From Rivibacter sp049446155 (GTDB lineage: Bacteria; Pseudomonadota; Gammaproteobacteria; Burkholderiales; Burkholderiaceae_C): DNA of 64,000 nucleotides. The notes under the pieces were generated by a model, which worked only from the letters and a program-made list of their open reading frames with translations, was not told where the DNA came from and searched no databases. Below are positions 1 through 8,257 of the stretch, piece after piece. Numbering within the stretch: the first letter of the stretch is position 1; each line of letters begins with the position of its first letter. The translations under genes were made by a program, and so were the position numbers. The stretch is taken from the NCBI RefSeq assembly GCF_049446155.1, contig NZ_JBMSEE010000010.1, positions 62,001-126,000 on the forward strand, in the 5' to 3' direction.

Positions 1-767
1 CCACCCTTGGCGTTCTTCACCTCGGCGATCTTGATGCCCAGCTCGATCTTCAGGCCCTGCTTGGTGAAGGCCTTGTGCGCTTCCTTGGCGATCTGCTCGT
101 CGACCGCGCCGAGGAAGGTCGGCAGCGCTTCGAGCACGGTCACGTCGGCGCCGAGGCGACGCCACACCGAGCCCATCTCGAGGCCGATCACGCCGGAGCC
201 GATCACGCCCAGCGTCTTGGGCACTGCCGGGATGCGCAGCGCGCCGTCGTTGCTGAGGATGTTCTCCTCGTCGAACGCGGCACCCGGCAGCGCGCGCGGG
301 TTCGAGCCGGTGGCGACGATCACCTGCTTGGCGACCAGCGTCTCCTCGGCGGCACCGGCGACCTTGATCTCGTAGGCGCCCTCCTTCGCAGCGGCGAACG
401 AGCCGCGGCCGTGGAAGAAGCTGACCTTGTTCTTCTTGAACAGGTAGAGGATGCCGTCGTTGTTCTGCTTCACGACGGTGTCCTTGCGGCCGAGCATCTT
501 GGCGACATCGATGCTCAAGTCCTTGAGCCCGATGCCGTGGTCGGCGAAGTGGTGGCCGGCATGCTCGAAGTGCTCGCTCGACTGCAGCAGCGCTTTCGAG
601 GGAATGCAGCCGACGTTCGTGCAGGTGCCGCCCGGGGCCGGGCCGCCCTTGGCATTCTTCCAGTCGTCGATGCAGGCGACGTTGAAGCCGAGCTGCGCGG
701 CGCGGATCGCCGCGATGTAGCCGCCGGGGCCGCCGCCGATCACGACGACGTCGAATTGCTTGCTCAT
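1..767 (-). CDS. lpdA: Dihydrolipoyl dehydrogenase (E3), partial at 3' end
   Basis: This is the N-terminal 255 residues of the flavoprotein that reoxidises the dihydrolipoyl arm of the 2-oxoglutarate dehydrogenase complex, passing electrons to NAD+. The FAD-binding motif (VVVIGGGPGGYIAA) starts at residue 7. The redox-active disulfide motif GGTCTNVGCIPSK follows near residue 47, and the NAD-binding glycine motif (GVIGSGVIGLEMGS) lies near residue 193. The start codon is the ATG at 765-767. The gene continues past the left edge of the window, so the dimerisation domain is not seen. It is the third gene of a sucA-sucB-lpdA operon, 18 bp after sucB, which supports E3 of this complex and not a stray paralogue. 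A paralogue serving pyruvate dehydrogenase may exist elsewhere. Confidence 0.95.
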   Translation of the reverse strand, partial: MSKQFDVVVIGGGPGGYIAAIRAAQLGFNVACIDDWKNAKGGPAPGGTCTNVGCIPSKALLQSSEHFEHAGHHFADHGIGLKDLSIDVAKMLGRKDTVVKQNNDGILYLFKKNKVSFFHGRGSFAAAKEGAYEIKVAGAAEETLVAKQVIVATGSNPRALPGAAFDEENILSNDGALRIPAVPKTLGVIGSGVIGLEMGSVWRRLGADVTVLEALPTFLGAVDEQIAKEAHKAFTKQGLKIELGIKIAEVKNAKG

Positions 768-785
768 GGTGTGTTGGGCCTCGGC

Positions 786-2054
786 TTAGATGTCGAACAG
801 CAGGCGCGCCGGGTCTTCCAGCGCTTCCTTCATCGCCACCAGGCCCAGCACGGCTTCGCGGCCGTCGATGATGCGGTGGTCGTAGGACATCGCGAGGTAG
901 TTGATCGGGCGCACGACGACCTGGCCGTTCTCCACGACCGCGCGGTCCTTGGTCGCATGCACGCCGAGGATCGCCGATTGCGGCGGGTTGATGATCGGCG
1001 TGGAGAGCATCGAGCCGAACACGCCGCCGTTGGAGATCGAGAAGGTGCCGCCCGAGAGGTCGTCGAGCGAGAGCTTGCCGTCCTTGGCCTTCTGGCCGAA
1101 CTCGGCGATCTTCTTCTCGATGTCGGCAAAGCTCATCTGGTCGGCATTGCGCAGGATGGGCACGACGAGGCCGCGCGGCGAGCCGACCGCGATGCCGATG
1201 TCGAAGTAGCCGTGGTAGACGATGTCGTTGCCGTCGACCGAGGCGTTGAGCACCGGGTACTTCTTGAGCGCGGCGACCGCGGCCTTCACGAAGAAGCTCA
1301 TGAAGCCGATCTTGACGCCGTGCTCCTTCTCGAACTTCTCCTGGAAGCGCTTGCGCATCTCCATCACCGGAGCCATGTTCACTTCGTTGAACGTGGTCAG
1401 GATGGCATTGGTGGCCTGCGACTGCAGCAGGCGCTCGGCGACGCGCGCGCGCAGGCGCGACATCGGCACGCGCTGCTCGGGGCGATCGCCCAGGTTCTGC
1501 GCCACCGGTGCGGCGACGGCCGGCAGCGGCTTGGCCACCGCGGCCGCGACCGGCGCGGCCACCGGCGCCGCGACGGCCGGCTTGGCACCGCCTTCGATCA
1601 CGCTCAGCACGTCGCCCTTGGTCACGCGGCCGTCGCGGCCGGTGCCGGCAACCTGGCCGGCCGACAGGTTGTGATCGGCCAGCAGCTTGGCGGCGGCCGG
1701 CATCGCGACGCCGGCCTTGCTGCCGCCGACGGCCGCGGCTGCCACCGCAGGGGCGGCGGCCGGCGCGGCGGCGGGCGCGGCCGCTGCGGCAGGCGCCGCG
1801 GCGGCGGCCGTGCCTTCGGTGTCGATCTTCGCGATGACTTCGTCGCTCACGCAGGTCTCGCCGTCGTTCTTGACGATCTGAGCCAGCACGCCGGCCGAGG
1901 GCGCGGGGACTTCGAGCACGACCTTGTCGGTCTCGATCTCGATCAGGATCTCGTCGACCGCGACCGCCTCGCCGGGCTTCTTCTTCCACTGCAGCAGGGT
2001 GGCCTCGGCCACGGACTCGCTCAGCTGGGGAACCTTGACGTCAATGATTGCCAT
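786..2054 (-). CDS. sucB: 2-oxoglutarate dehydrogenase E2, dihydrolipoyl succinyltransferase
   Basis: This 422-residue E2 core protein of the TCA-cycle 2-oxoglutarate dehydrogenase complex transfers the succinyl group from lipoyl-lysine to CoA. The N-terminal lipoyl domain carries its lipoylation lysine in the motif EIETDKVVLEV (Lys44). A very Ala/Pro-rich flexible linker follows (about residues 80-112), then a peripheral-subunit-binding domain around residues 113-155. The catalytic acyltransferase domain comes last, with the active-site motif YDHRIIDGREAV near the C-terminus. The length is normal for a single-lipoyl E2. It lies between sucA (90 bp upstream) and lpdA (18 bp downstream) on the same strand. 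A strong hairpin sits in the sucA-sucB gap. The low-complexity linker is ordinary for this family. Confidence 0.97.
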   Translation of the reverse strand: MAIIDVKVPQLSESVAEATLLQWKKKPGEAVAVDEILIEIETDKVVLEVPAPSAGVLAQIVKNDGETCVSDEVIAKIDTEGTAAAAAPAAAAAPAAAPAAAPAVAAAAVGGSKAGVAMPAAAKLLADHNLSAGQVAGTGRDGRVTKGDVLSVIEGGAKPAVAAPVAAPVAAAVAKPLPAVAAPVAQNLGDRPEQRVPMSRLRARVAERLLQSQATNAILTTFNEVNMAPVMEMRKRFQEKFEKEHGVKIGFMSFFVKAAVAALKKYPVLNASVDGNDIVYHGYFDIGIAVGSPRGLVVPILRNADQMSFADIEKKIAEFGQKAKDGKLSLDDLSGGTFSISNGGVFGSMLSTPIINPPQSAILGVHATKDRAVVENGQVVVRPINYLAMSYDHRIIDGREAVLGLVAMKEALEDPARLLFDI

Positions 2055-2094
2055 GATGTTTTTCGCTGTGTTCGGTGGGGTTGAGCAGGTGGGC

Positions 2095-2119
2095 CGCCAG
2101 CGGCGCGCAGCCGCTGGCG
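2095..2119 (-). other. Intercistronic perfect hairpin between sucA and sucB
   Basis: A perfect 10-bp inverted repeat (CGCCAGCGGC, 5-base loop, GCCGCTGGCG) lies in the 90-bp gap between sucA and sucB. No T-run follows it on the minus strand, so it is not a good intrinsic terminator. In an operon mRNA such a stem would more likely influence stability or processing and set E1:E2 stoichiometry. The role is inferred. Confidence 0.6.
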
Positions 2120-2144
2120 TTGGCGCTCGCGCGCCTCACCGAAC

Positions 2145-5003
2145 TCACTTGGTCAGGACGAAGCCCTTGAGCTTGTTGAAGGCCTGGTCGAGCAGCGCCT
2201 TCTGCTGCTCCTGGTGCAGGTGGGCGTAGCCCACCGCCGGCGAGGCCGAGGCAGCACGACCGGCGTAGCCGAGCTTCTGGCCGTCGGCCATGTTCTCGTG
2301 GATGTAGTGCTGCACGAAGAACCAGGCGCCCTGGTTCTGCGGCTCGTCCTGGCACCACACGATCTCGGTCAGGTTCGGGTACTTCTTGAGCTCAGCCGCA
2401 AAGGCCTTGTGCGGGAACGGGTAGAGCTGTTCGACGCGAATGACCGCGACGTCGGCGGCCTTCTTCTCCTCGCGCTTCTTGACCAGGTCGTAGTAGACCT
2501 TGCCCGAGCAAGCGATCACGCGCTTGACCTTGGCGGCATCGATCGCGGCGTCGAGCTCGCCGATCACGGTGCGGAACTCGCCCTTGGTGAACTCGGACAG
2601 CGGAGAGGTCGCGTCCTTGTTCCGCAGCAGCGACTTCGGGGTCATGATGACCAGCGGCTTGCGGAACATGCGCACCTGCTGGCGGCGCAGCACGTGGAAG
2701 ATCTGGCTCGCCGTGGTGGGCTGCACGACCTGCATGTTGTTGTCCGCGGCCAGCTGCATGAAGCGCTCCAGGCGCGCCGAGCTGTGCTCGGGGCCCTGGC
2801 CTTCGTAGCCGTGCGGCAGCATCAGCGTCAGGCCGTTGGCGCGGCCCCACTTGACCTCGCCCGAGGCGATGAACTGGTCGATCACGACCTGCGCGCCGTT
2901 GACGAAATCACCGAACTGCGCCTCCCAGATCGTCAGCGTGTTCGGGTCGGCGCTCGCATAGCCGTACTCGAAGCCGAGCACCGCTTCTTCCGACAGGATC
3001 GAGTCGATCACCACGAACGGCGCCTGGCCCTCGGCCACGTGCTGCAGCGGGATGAAGAAGCCTTCGTCGAACTTCTCGCGGTTCTGGTCGTGCAGCACCG
3101 CGTGGCGGTGCGTGAAAGTGCCCCGCCCGCTGTCCTCGCCGGACAGGCGCACCGGGTAGCCACTGGCCACCAGCGAGGCGAAGGCCATGTGCTCGCCCAT
3201 GCCCCAGTCGATGTTGATCTCGCCGCGGCCCATCGCGGCGCGATCGGCAATGACCTTCTCGACCAGCGGATGCACCTTGAAGTTGGCCGGAATGGTCGTG
3301 ATGCGCTCGGCCAGGCGCTTGAACTCGGCGACCGGGATCGCGGTGTCGGCCGCGTCGGTCCACTTCTTGCCGAGGAAGGGGCTCCAGTCGACCGCGTACT
3401 TGCTCTTGTAGTTGGTCAGCACCGGATCGACGGTGTGCTTGCCCGCGTCCATCGCGGCGCGGAAGGCCTTGACCATCGCGTCGGGGCCGTCGGCGCCCAG
3501 CACGCCCTGCGCCACCAGCTTGTCTGCGTACAGCTTGCGGGTGCCGGGATGCTGGCTGATCTTCTTGTACATCAGCGGCTGGGTCAGGCTCGGCGTGTCC
3601 TGCTCGTTGTGGCCCAGCTTGCGGAAGCAGACGATGTCGACCACCACGTCCTTGTTGAACTGCTGGCGGTACTCGAGCGCGAGCTGGGTGCACAGCACGA
3701 CCGCTTCCGGGTCGTCGCCGTTCACGTGCAGCACCGGCGCCTCGATCATCTTGACGACGTCCGAGCAGTACAGCGTCGAGCGCGTGTCACGCGGGTCGCT
3801 GGTGGTGAAGCCGATCTGGTTGTTGATGACGATGTGCAGCGTGCCGCCGGTGTAGTAGCCGCGCGTTTGCGCCAGCGCCAGCGTCTCCATCACCACGCCC
3901 TGCCCGGCGAACGCGGCGTCGCCGTGCACCAGCACCGGCAGCACCGAGACGCCGTCCGTGTCGCCCCGGCGGTCGAGGCGCGCCTTGACCGAACCCTCGA
4001 CCACCGGGTTGACGATCTCCAGGTGCGAGGGGTTGAAGGCCAGGCTCAAGTGGACCGGGCCGCCAGGCGTGGTGACGTCGCTCGAGAAGCCCTGGTGGTA
4101 CTTCACGTCGCCGGCCGGCAGGTCTTCCTTGGCGGTGTGGTCGAACTCGGCAAACAGGTCCTTGGGCATCTTGCCCAGGGTGTTGACCAGCACGTTGAGG
4201 CGGCCGCGGTGGGCCATGCCGATCACGAACTCCTGCACGCCCTTCTCGCCGCCGCGCTGGATGAGCTCGTCCATCGAGGCGATGAAGCTCTCGCCGCCTT
4301 CGAGCGAGAAGCGCTTCTGGCCGACGTACTTGGTGTGCAGGTAGCGCTCCAGGCCCTCGGCGGCGGTCAGGCGGTCGAGGATGTGGCGCTTCTTGTCCGG
4401 CGAGAAGCTGGGCTTGGCGCGGATCGACTCGAGCCGCTCCTGCCACCAGCGCTTCTCGGTCGGATCCGTGATGTGCATGAACTCGGCACCGATGGTGCCG
4501 CAGTAGGTCTCGCGCAGCGCCTGCAGGATCTCGCGCAGCGTCTGCTGTTCGGCGGTCGTGAAGTAGGTGTTCGTCGCGCTGAACGTGATGTCCATGTCGG
4601 ACTCGGTCAGGTCGTAGAACGCCGGCTCCAGCTCGGGAATCTTGGGGCGCTCCTGGCGCTTGAGCGGGTCGAGGTCGGCCCAGCGCGCGCCCAGCGAGCG
4701 GTACGCGGCGATCAGCGACTGGACATGGACCTGCTTGCGCGCGACGGCCAGCTCGGCCGCGCTGGCCTTGACGGCGAAGGCGTTGGCCTTGGCGCGCTGA
4801 GCAAAGGATTCGACGACGGGCGCATGCGCGACGTCACGGCTTTCGGAGCCGTCGACCGCGGGCACGTTCTGCAGGGCGTCGAAGTACGAACGCCAGTTGT
4901 CCGGGACGGATCCCGGGTTGTCGAGGTAGGCCTCGTAGAGTTCCTCGACGTACGGCGCGTTCCCGCCGAACAGGTACGAGTTCGCCCGGTACTGTTGCAT
5001 CAT
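2145..5003 (-). CDS. sucA: 2-oxoglutarate dehydrogenase E1 component
   Basis: This 952-residue thiamine-diphosphate-dependent decarboxylase is the entry enzyme of the 2-oxoglutarate dehydrogenase complex. The N-terminal helix typical of OdhA/SucA (YLFGGNAPYVEELYEAYL, residues 11-28) docks onto E2. Family motifs include MAHRGRLNVL (263-272), HGDAAFAGQ (360-368) and the cofactor-loop motif INNQIGF (393-399). The transketolase-like pyrimidine-binding region and the C-terminal domain fill the rest. The length matches other betaproteobacterial OdhA proteins. The ATG at 5001-5003 is preceded by GGTGAG at suitable distance. It is the first gene of the sucA-sucB-lpdA operon, so the operon promoter should lie in the 5004-5178 gap, where I could not assign clear -35/-10 boxes. 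Confidence 0.97.
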   Translation of the reverse strand: MMQQYRANSYLFGGNAPYVEELYEAYLDNPGSVPDNWRSYFDALQNVPAVDGSESRDVAHAPVVESFAQRAKANAFAVKASAAELAVARKQVHVQSLIAAYRSLGARWADLDPLKRQERPKIPELEPAFYDLTESDMDITFSATNTYFTTAEQQTLREILQALRETYCGTIGAEFMHITDPTEKRWWQERLESIRAKPSFSPDKKRHILDRLTAAEGLERYLHTKYVGQKRFSLEGGESFIASMDELIQRGGEKGVQEFVIGMAHRGRLNVLVNTLGKMPKDLFAEFDHTAKEDLPAGDVKYHQGFSSDVTTPGGPVHLSLAFNPSHLEIVNPVVEGSVKARLDRRGDTDGVSVLPVLVHGDAAFAGQGVVMETLALAQTRGYYTGGTLHIVINNQIGFTTSDPRDTRSTLYCSDVVKMIEAPVLHVNGDDPEAVVLCTQLALEYRQQFNKDVVVDIVCFRKLGHNEQDTPSLTQPLMYKKISQHPGTRKLYADKLVAQGVLGADGPDAMVKAFRAAMDAGKHTVDPVLTNYKSKYAVDWSPFLGKKWTDAADTAIPVAEFKRLAERITTIPANFKVHPLVEKVIADRAAMGRGEINIDWGMGEHMAFASLVASGYPVRLSGEDSGRGTFTHRHAVLHDQNREKFDEGFFIPLQHVAEGQAPFVVIDSILSEEAVLGFEYGYASADPNTLTIWEAQFGDFVNGAQVVIDQFIASGEVKWGRANGLTLMLPHGYEGQGPEHSSARLERFMQLAADNNMQVVQPTTASQIFHVLRRQQVRMFRKPLVIMTPKSLLRNKDATSPLSEFTKGEFRTVIGELDAAIDAAKVKRVIACSGKVYYDLVKKREEKKAADVAVIRVEQLYPFPHKAFAAELKKYPNLTEIVWCQDEPQNQGAWFFVQHYIHENMADGQKLGYAGRAASASPAVGYAHLHQEQQKALLDQAFNKLKGFVLTK

Positions 5004-5178
5004 TTCTCGCTCACCTTTCGCCCCGGTTTCCGGAGCTCATGGCTGGTTATTGAACCTTCCGCGACACGGCTTGACCGGTTGGCGGATTGCGACCCGCCTT
5101 ACTGAGTTGAAACCAGGAAGGGGACGGGAAGGACCGATGGAGTCGGGCGTGACTGTAGCACTGCACGCCTGACGCCGC

Positions 5179-6147
5179 TCAATGCAGGGTGGACGACCGC
5201 GGCGCCTGGTTGCGTCCGGGGGTGAAGAGGTCCGCCGCGTCGACCGCGTCGAAGCGGTACTGCGCGCCGCAGAACTCGCAAGCCACCTCGGCGGCGCCGC
5301 GCTCGTCGATCAGCGCCTCGATCTCGTCGCGCCCGAGGCCGCGCAGCATCGCCGAGACCTTGTCCCGCGAGCAGCTGCAGGCGAAGCGGGGGCCGTTGGC
5401 GCCCGACAGCGGCTCGAAGCGCTGCATGCGCTCTTCCCAAAACAGCCTGCGCAAGATGGTGTTCGCGTCCAGCGTCAGCAGCTCCTCGCGCGTCAGCGTG
5501 GCCGCCAGGTGCGCGATGCGATTGAAGCCCTCCGACAAGCCGATCTCGTCCTCGCGCGCCAAGCGTTCGAGATTGCCCTCGCCTTCGATCGGCAGACGCT
5601 GGATCAGCAGGCCGGCGGCGACCTGGTCGTTCGCGGCCAGCACGAGGCGCGTGTCGAGCTGCTCCGACTGCAGCATGTAGTGTTCGAGCACCTGGGCGAT
5701 GTCCTGCAGCGGCTCGCGGTGATCGCCATGCAGGGGAACGATGCCCTGGTAGGGCTGGACGCCGGGCTTGCGATCCTTGGGGTCGAGCGTGATCGCACAG
5801 CGCCCGCGCCCGTGCGCATTGACCAGCGCCTCGAGCCGCGCGTCTTCGGCGATCTCGCCCGCCAGCGTCGCGGTGGCGCGCAGCGCCAGGTCGGACTTCA
5901 CTTCGGCGACCGCCAGCTTGACCGGGCCGTCGCCCTGGATCTGCAGGATCAGCGCGCCGTCGAACTTGATGTTCGACTGCATCAGCACGCCGGCGGCGGC
6001 CATCTCGCCGAGCAGCGCGCGCACCGGCGCCGGATAGCCGCCGGCCGCCTCGCGGCGCCTGAGCAGCTCGACCCACGCGTCGGTCAGGCGCACCAGCATG
6101 CCGCGCACCGGCAGGCCTTCGAAGATGAACTTGTGCAGCTCGCTCAT
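5179..6147 (-). CDS. hslO: Hsp33 redox-regulated molecular chaperone
   Basis: This 322-residue Hsp33 is a cytosolic holdase activated by oxidative unfolding. The four zinc-binding cysteines that form its redox switch are visible as the CxC motif FACSCSRDKV and the CxxC motif ACEFCGAQYRF in the C-terminal third. The N-terminal part (HKFIFEGLPVRGMLVRLTD) is the conserved Hsp33 fold. I chose the ATG at 6145-6147 (MSELHKF). A longer reading frame would start on a GTG inside the repeat at 6155-6200, which is unlikely. In this protein the redox domain follows the Hsp33 fold directly. It is followed by the sucA operon region on the same strand after a 175-bp gap and is probably its own unit. Confidence 0.95.
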   Translation of the reverse strand: MSELHKFIFEGLPVRGMLVRLTDAWVELLRRREAAGGYPAPVRALLGEMAAAGVLMQSNIKFDGALILQIQGDGPVKLAVAEVKSDLALRATATLAGEIAEDARLEALVNAHGRGRCAITLDPKDRKPGVQPYQGIVPLHGDHREPLQDIAQVLEHYMLQSEQLDTRLVLAANDQVAAGLLIQRLPIEGEGNLERLAREDEIGLSEGFNRIAHLAATLTREELLTLDANTILRRLFWEERMQRFEPLSGANGPRFACSCSRDKVSAMLRGLGRDEIEALIDERGAAEVACEFCGAQYRFDAVDAADLFTPGRNQAPRSSTLH

Positions 6148-6154
6148 GAAGACG

Positions 6155-6200
6155 GCCCCCACGCTTGCGGCTGCGCCGCTGCGCTGCCCCCCGAGGGGGC
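6155..6200. repeat. Burkholderiales-type intergenic palindromic repeat, copy A
   Basis: The element starts GGCCCCCACGCT and ends CTGCCCCCCGAGGGGGC, the last part being a short GC palindrome. A second copy on the opposite strand at 25037-25073 has the same outer motifs (GCCCC.ACGCT ... CTGCCCCC.GGGGG) with a different middle. From memory, elements of this form are common between genes in Acidovorax/Variovorax-like genomes. It fills nearly all of the hslO/gamma-carbonic-anhydrase gap. Confidence 0.55.
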
Positions 6201-6232
6201 GGAGCCCTGCTTGAGGCGGCTCGGCGCCGGGC

Positions 6233-6766
6233 TCATCGCGCTTCCCCGAGGCGCTTGAGCGAGGTCTTGTAGCGCTGCGCCCGATCGACGTAGGTCTGCG
6301 TGCCGCGCTGCATTTTGGCGATCTCCTCCTCGGTCAGCGGCCGCACCGCCTTGGCGGGGCTGCCGAGGATCAGCATGCCGTCCTCGAACACCTTGCCCTC
6401 GGTGACCAGGGCGCCGGCGCCCACGAGGCAGTTGCGCCCGATCTTCGCGCCGTTGAGCACCACCGCCTGGATGCCGATCAGCGCGCCATCGCCGATCTGG
6501 CAGCCGTGCAGCATGGCCTGGTGGCCCACCGTGACGCGCTCGCCAATCGACAGCGGATGGCCCGGATCGGTGTGCAGCACGCTCGACTCCTGCACGTTGG
6601 AGTGGCGTCCCAGCACGATGGGCTCGTTGTCGCCGCGCATCGTCACGTTGGACCACACGCTCGCGCCCTCGCCGATGACGACCGCGCCGATCAGCTCCGC
6701 GCTGTCGGCCACGTAGGCGCTGGCGTGCACCTGCGGCACACGGTCGTCGAGCTGGAACAAGGCCAT
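6233..6766 (-). CDS. Gamma-carbonic anhydrase family hexapeptide-repeat protein
   Basis: This 177-residue left-handed beta-helix protein of the gamma-carbonic anhydrase/YrdA/PaaY group has many hexapeptide repeats such as IGEGAS, IGERVT, IGDGAL and IGRNCL. The putative metal-binding histidines are in place: one in SSVLHTDPGHPL and two in VGHQAMLHGC. Whether it hydrates CO2, acts on acyl-CoA compounds or has another role cannot be told from sequence. The start at 6766 (MALFQLDD) is supported by GGAG seven bases upstream. It lies head to head with the DUF455 gene, with 40 bp between start codons, so the two promoters must overlap. Confidence 0.9.
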   Translation of the reverse strand: MALFQLDDRVPQVHASAYVADSAELIGAVVIGEGASVWSNVTMRGDNEPIVLGRHSNVQESSVLHTDPGHPLSIGERVTVGHQAMLHGCQIGDGALIGIQAVVLNGAKIGRNCLVGAGALVTEGKVFEDGMLILGSPAKAVRPLTEEEIAKMQRGTQTYVDRAQRYKTSLKRLGEAR

Positions 6767-6806
6767 GCGGAACTCCGGCAAAGGGATAATTTTAAGGATG
6801 GCTGCC
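6767..6806. promoter_or_regulatory. Compact divergent promoter region
   Basis: The 40-bp gap between two divergent start codons holds the only AT-rich stretch nearby (GGATAATTTTAAGG, 6784-6797). Read on the plus strand it gives a -10-like GATAAT and the AAGGA ribosome site of the DUF455 gene. Read on the minus strand it gives a -10-like TAAAAT ahead of GGAG. The two -10 candidates overlap, so transcription of the two genes is probably mutually exclusive at any instant. This is inference from sequence. Confidence 0.45.
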
Positions 6807-7652
6807 ATGTCCCCCGATGCCGCAAGGCCGTCTTCGTCCGCGCTGCCCGAGCTGCGGCGCCAGGCGCTCCAGGTGCTCGAGCTGCGCGACCCGCCCGCCA
6901 AGGCCGCCGCGGCGCGCGCGCTGCTGGCACAGCGCGACAGCCTGGCGCTCGACACCGCCGCGGTGCTCGAGCCGGCCGGCGCCCTGCCCGGGCGGCCCGA
7001 GCGGCCACCGCTGGTCGAGCCCAAGCAGGTGCCCACGCGCTCGCCCGCCACGCGCGAGGGCCGCGCGGCACTGCTGCACGCGATCGCGCACATCGAGTTC
7101 AACGCGATCAATCTCGCGCTCGATGCGGTGTGGCGCTTTCCCGGCCTGCCCGCGGCCTTCTACCGCGACTGGGTCCAGGTCGCCGGCGAGGAGGCGCTGC
7201 ATTTCACGCTGCTGCGCGAGCACCTGCTCGCGCACGGCCACGACTACGGCGACTTCCCGGCCCACGACGGCCTGTGGAGCATGACCGCCAAAACCGCGCA
7301 CGACGTGCTCGCGCGCATGGCGCTGGTGCCGCGCACGCTGGAAGCGCGCGGCCTCGACGCGACGCCGCCGCTGCAGAAGAAGTTCGCGCAGGCGGGCGAT
7401 GCGCGCGCAGTCGAGATCCTGGCGGTGATCCTGCGCGACGAGGTCGGGCACGTAGCGATCGGCAACCGCTGGTACCGCTGGCTGTGCGAGCGCGCCGGGC
7501 TCGATCCGGTGGCGCTGTACCCGCAACTGGCGGCGCGCTACGAGGCGCCCAGACCGCGCCCGCCGTTCAACCTGGCCGCGCGCGAGGCGGCCGGCTTCAG
7601 CGAGGACGAGCTCGCCTGGCTGCGGCAAGACTACAGCGTGCCGACGAAATAG
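6807..7652 (+). CDS. DUF455 ferritin-like domain protein
   Basis: This 281-residue protein of the DUF455 family has a ferritin-like helical bundle with likely di-metal ligands. Candidate metal-binding residues lie in the motifs HAIAHIEFNAINLALD, GEEALHFTLL and RDEVGHVAIGNRW, which have the paired Glu/His pattern of a di-iron carboxylate protein. The biochemical function of the family is not established. I chose the ATG at 6807 because AAGGA lies eight bases upstream. An ATG nine bases earlier would overlap that site. It is transcribed divergently from the gamma-carbonic anhydrase-like gene, and its last 22 bases overlap the 3' end of marC on the opposite strand. Confidence 0.85.
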   Translation: MSPDAARPSSSALPELRRQALQVLELRDPPAKAAAARALLAQRDSLALDTAAVLEPAGALPGRPERPPLVEPKQVPTRSPATREGRAALLHAIAHIEFNAINLALDAVWRFPGLPAAFYRDWVQVAGEEALHFTLLREHLLAHGHDYGDFPAHDGLWSMTAKTAHDVLARMALVPRTLEARGLDATPPLQKKFAQAGDARAVEILAVILRDEVGHVAIGNRWYRWLCERAGLDPVALYPQLAARYEAPRPRPPFNLAAREAAGFSEDELAWLRQDYSVPTK

Positions 7653-8230
7653 CGCTTCAGGCCGGCGAGGATCATCTCGACCGCGATCGCGGTCAGCACC
7701 AGGCCCATCAGCTTCTCGATCGCCGAGACCATCGACGAGCCCAGCCAGCGCCGCAGCCGGTCGGCCGCGAGCAGCACGGTGCCGCTGATCAGCATCGCCA
7801 CGGTCAGCGCGCCGATCCACTGCCAGGTCTTGTCCGGCTGGCGCGAGGCCAGCAGCAGCACGGTGGCCATCGCCGACGGCCCGGCCAGCAGCGGCACCGC
7901 GAGCGGAAAGATGAACGGCTCCTTCGTGCCGCCTTCGGAGGCGTAGATCTCGCCGTGGCTGAAGATCATGCGGATCGCGATGATCAGCAGGATCACGCCA
8001 CCGGCCACCTCGAGCGAGCGCTCCGAGAGGTGCATCAGCGCGAGGAAATGCTGGCCGCCGAACATGAACGCCACCAGCACGCCGAAGGCGATCAGCACCT
8101 CGCGGATCGCGACCGTCGGGCGGCGCGAGCGCGGCACCTTGCCCAGCACCGAGATGAAGATCGGCAGGCTGCCGAAGGGGTCGAGGACCAGGAGCAGGAG
8201 GACGAGGGCGGAGAGGAAGCTGTGGTCCAT
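7631..8230 (-). CDS. MarC family integral membrane protein
   Basis: This 199-residue inner-membrane protein has about six hydrophobic segments and the family motif VLDPFGSLPIFISVL near residue 16. It also carries the second family signature PLAVPLLAGPSAMATVLLL around residue 130. MarC proteins were once linked to multiple antibiotic resistance, but that link was not upheld and the transport role is unknown. The gene ends inside the 3' end of the convergent DUF455 gene and lies 27 bp after xerD on the same strand, so it could be co-transcribed with xerD. Confidence 0.9.
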   Translation of the reverse strand: MDHSFLSALVLLLLVLDPFGSLPIFISVLGKVPRSRRPTVAIREVLIAFGVLVAFMFGGQHFLALMHLSERSLEVAGGVILLIIAIRMIFSHGEIYASEGGTKEPFIFPLAVPLLAGPSAMATVLLLASRQPDKTWQWIGALTVAMLISGTVLLAADRLRRWLGSSMVSAIEKLMGLVLTAIAVEMILAGLKRYFVGTL

Positions 8231-8257
8231 GGGCGGCGATTGTCGCCGCCCACCGCG

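Noticed and set aside
1688..1812. GC-rich, repetitive-looking GCC/GGC stretch suggesting a DNA repeat
   Set aside because: It encodes the Ala/Pro linker of the E2 protein, normal for that family.
75..2084. Long plus-strand open frame (669 codons) opposite lpdA and sucB
   Set aside because: It is the antisense shadow of lpdA and sucB, rich in Arg/Asp/Gly/His as expected from a GC-rich complement, with no family motif.
2214..5105. Plus-strand frame of 963 codons opposite sucA
   Set aside because: Antisense shadow of sucA. Composition is artificial (Asp, Arg, Val, Leu, His) and sucA motifs are unambiguous on the other strand.
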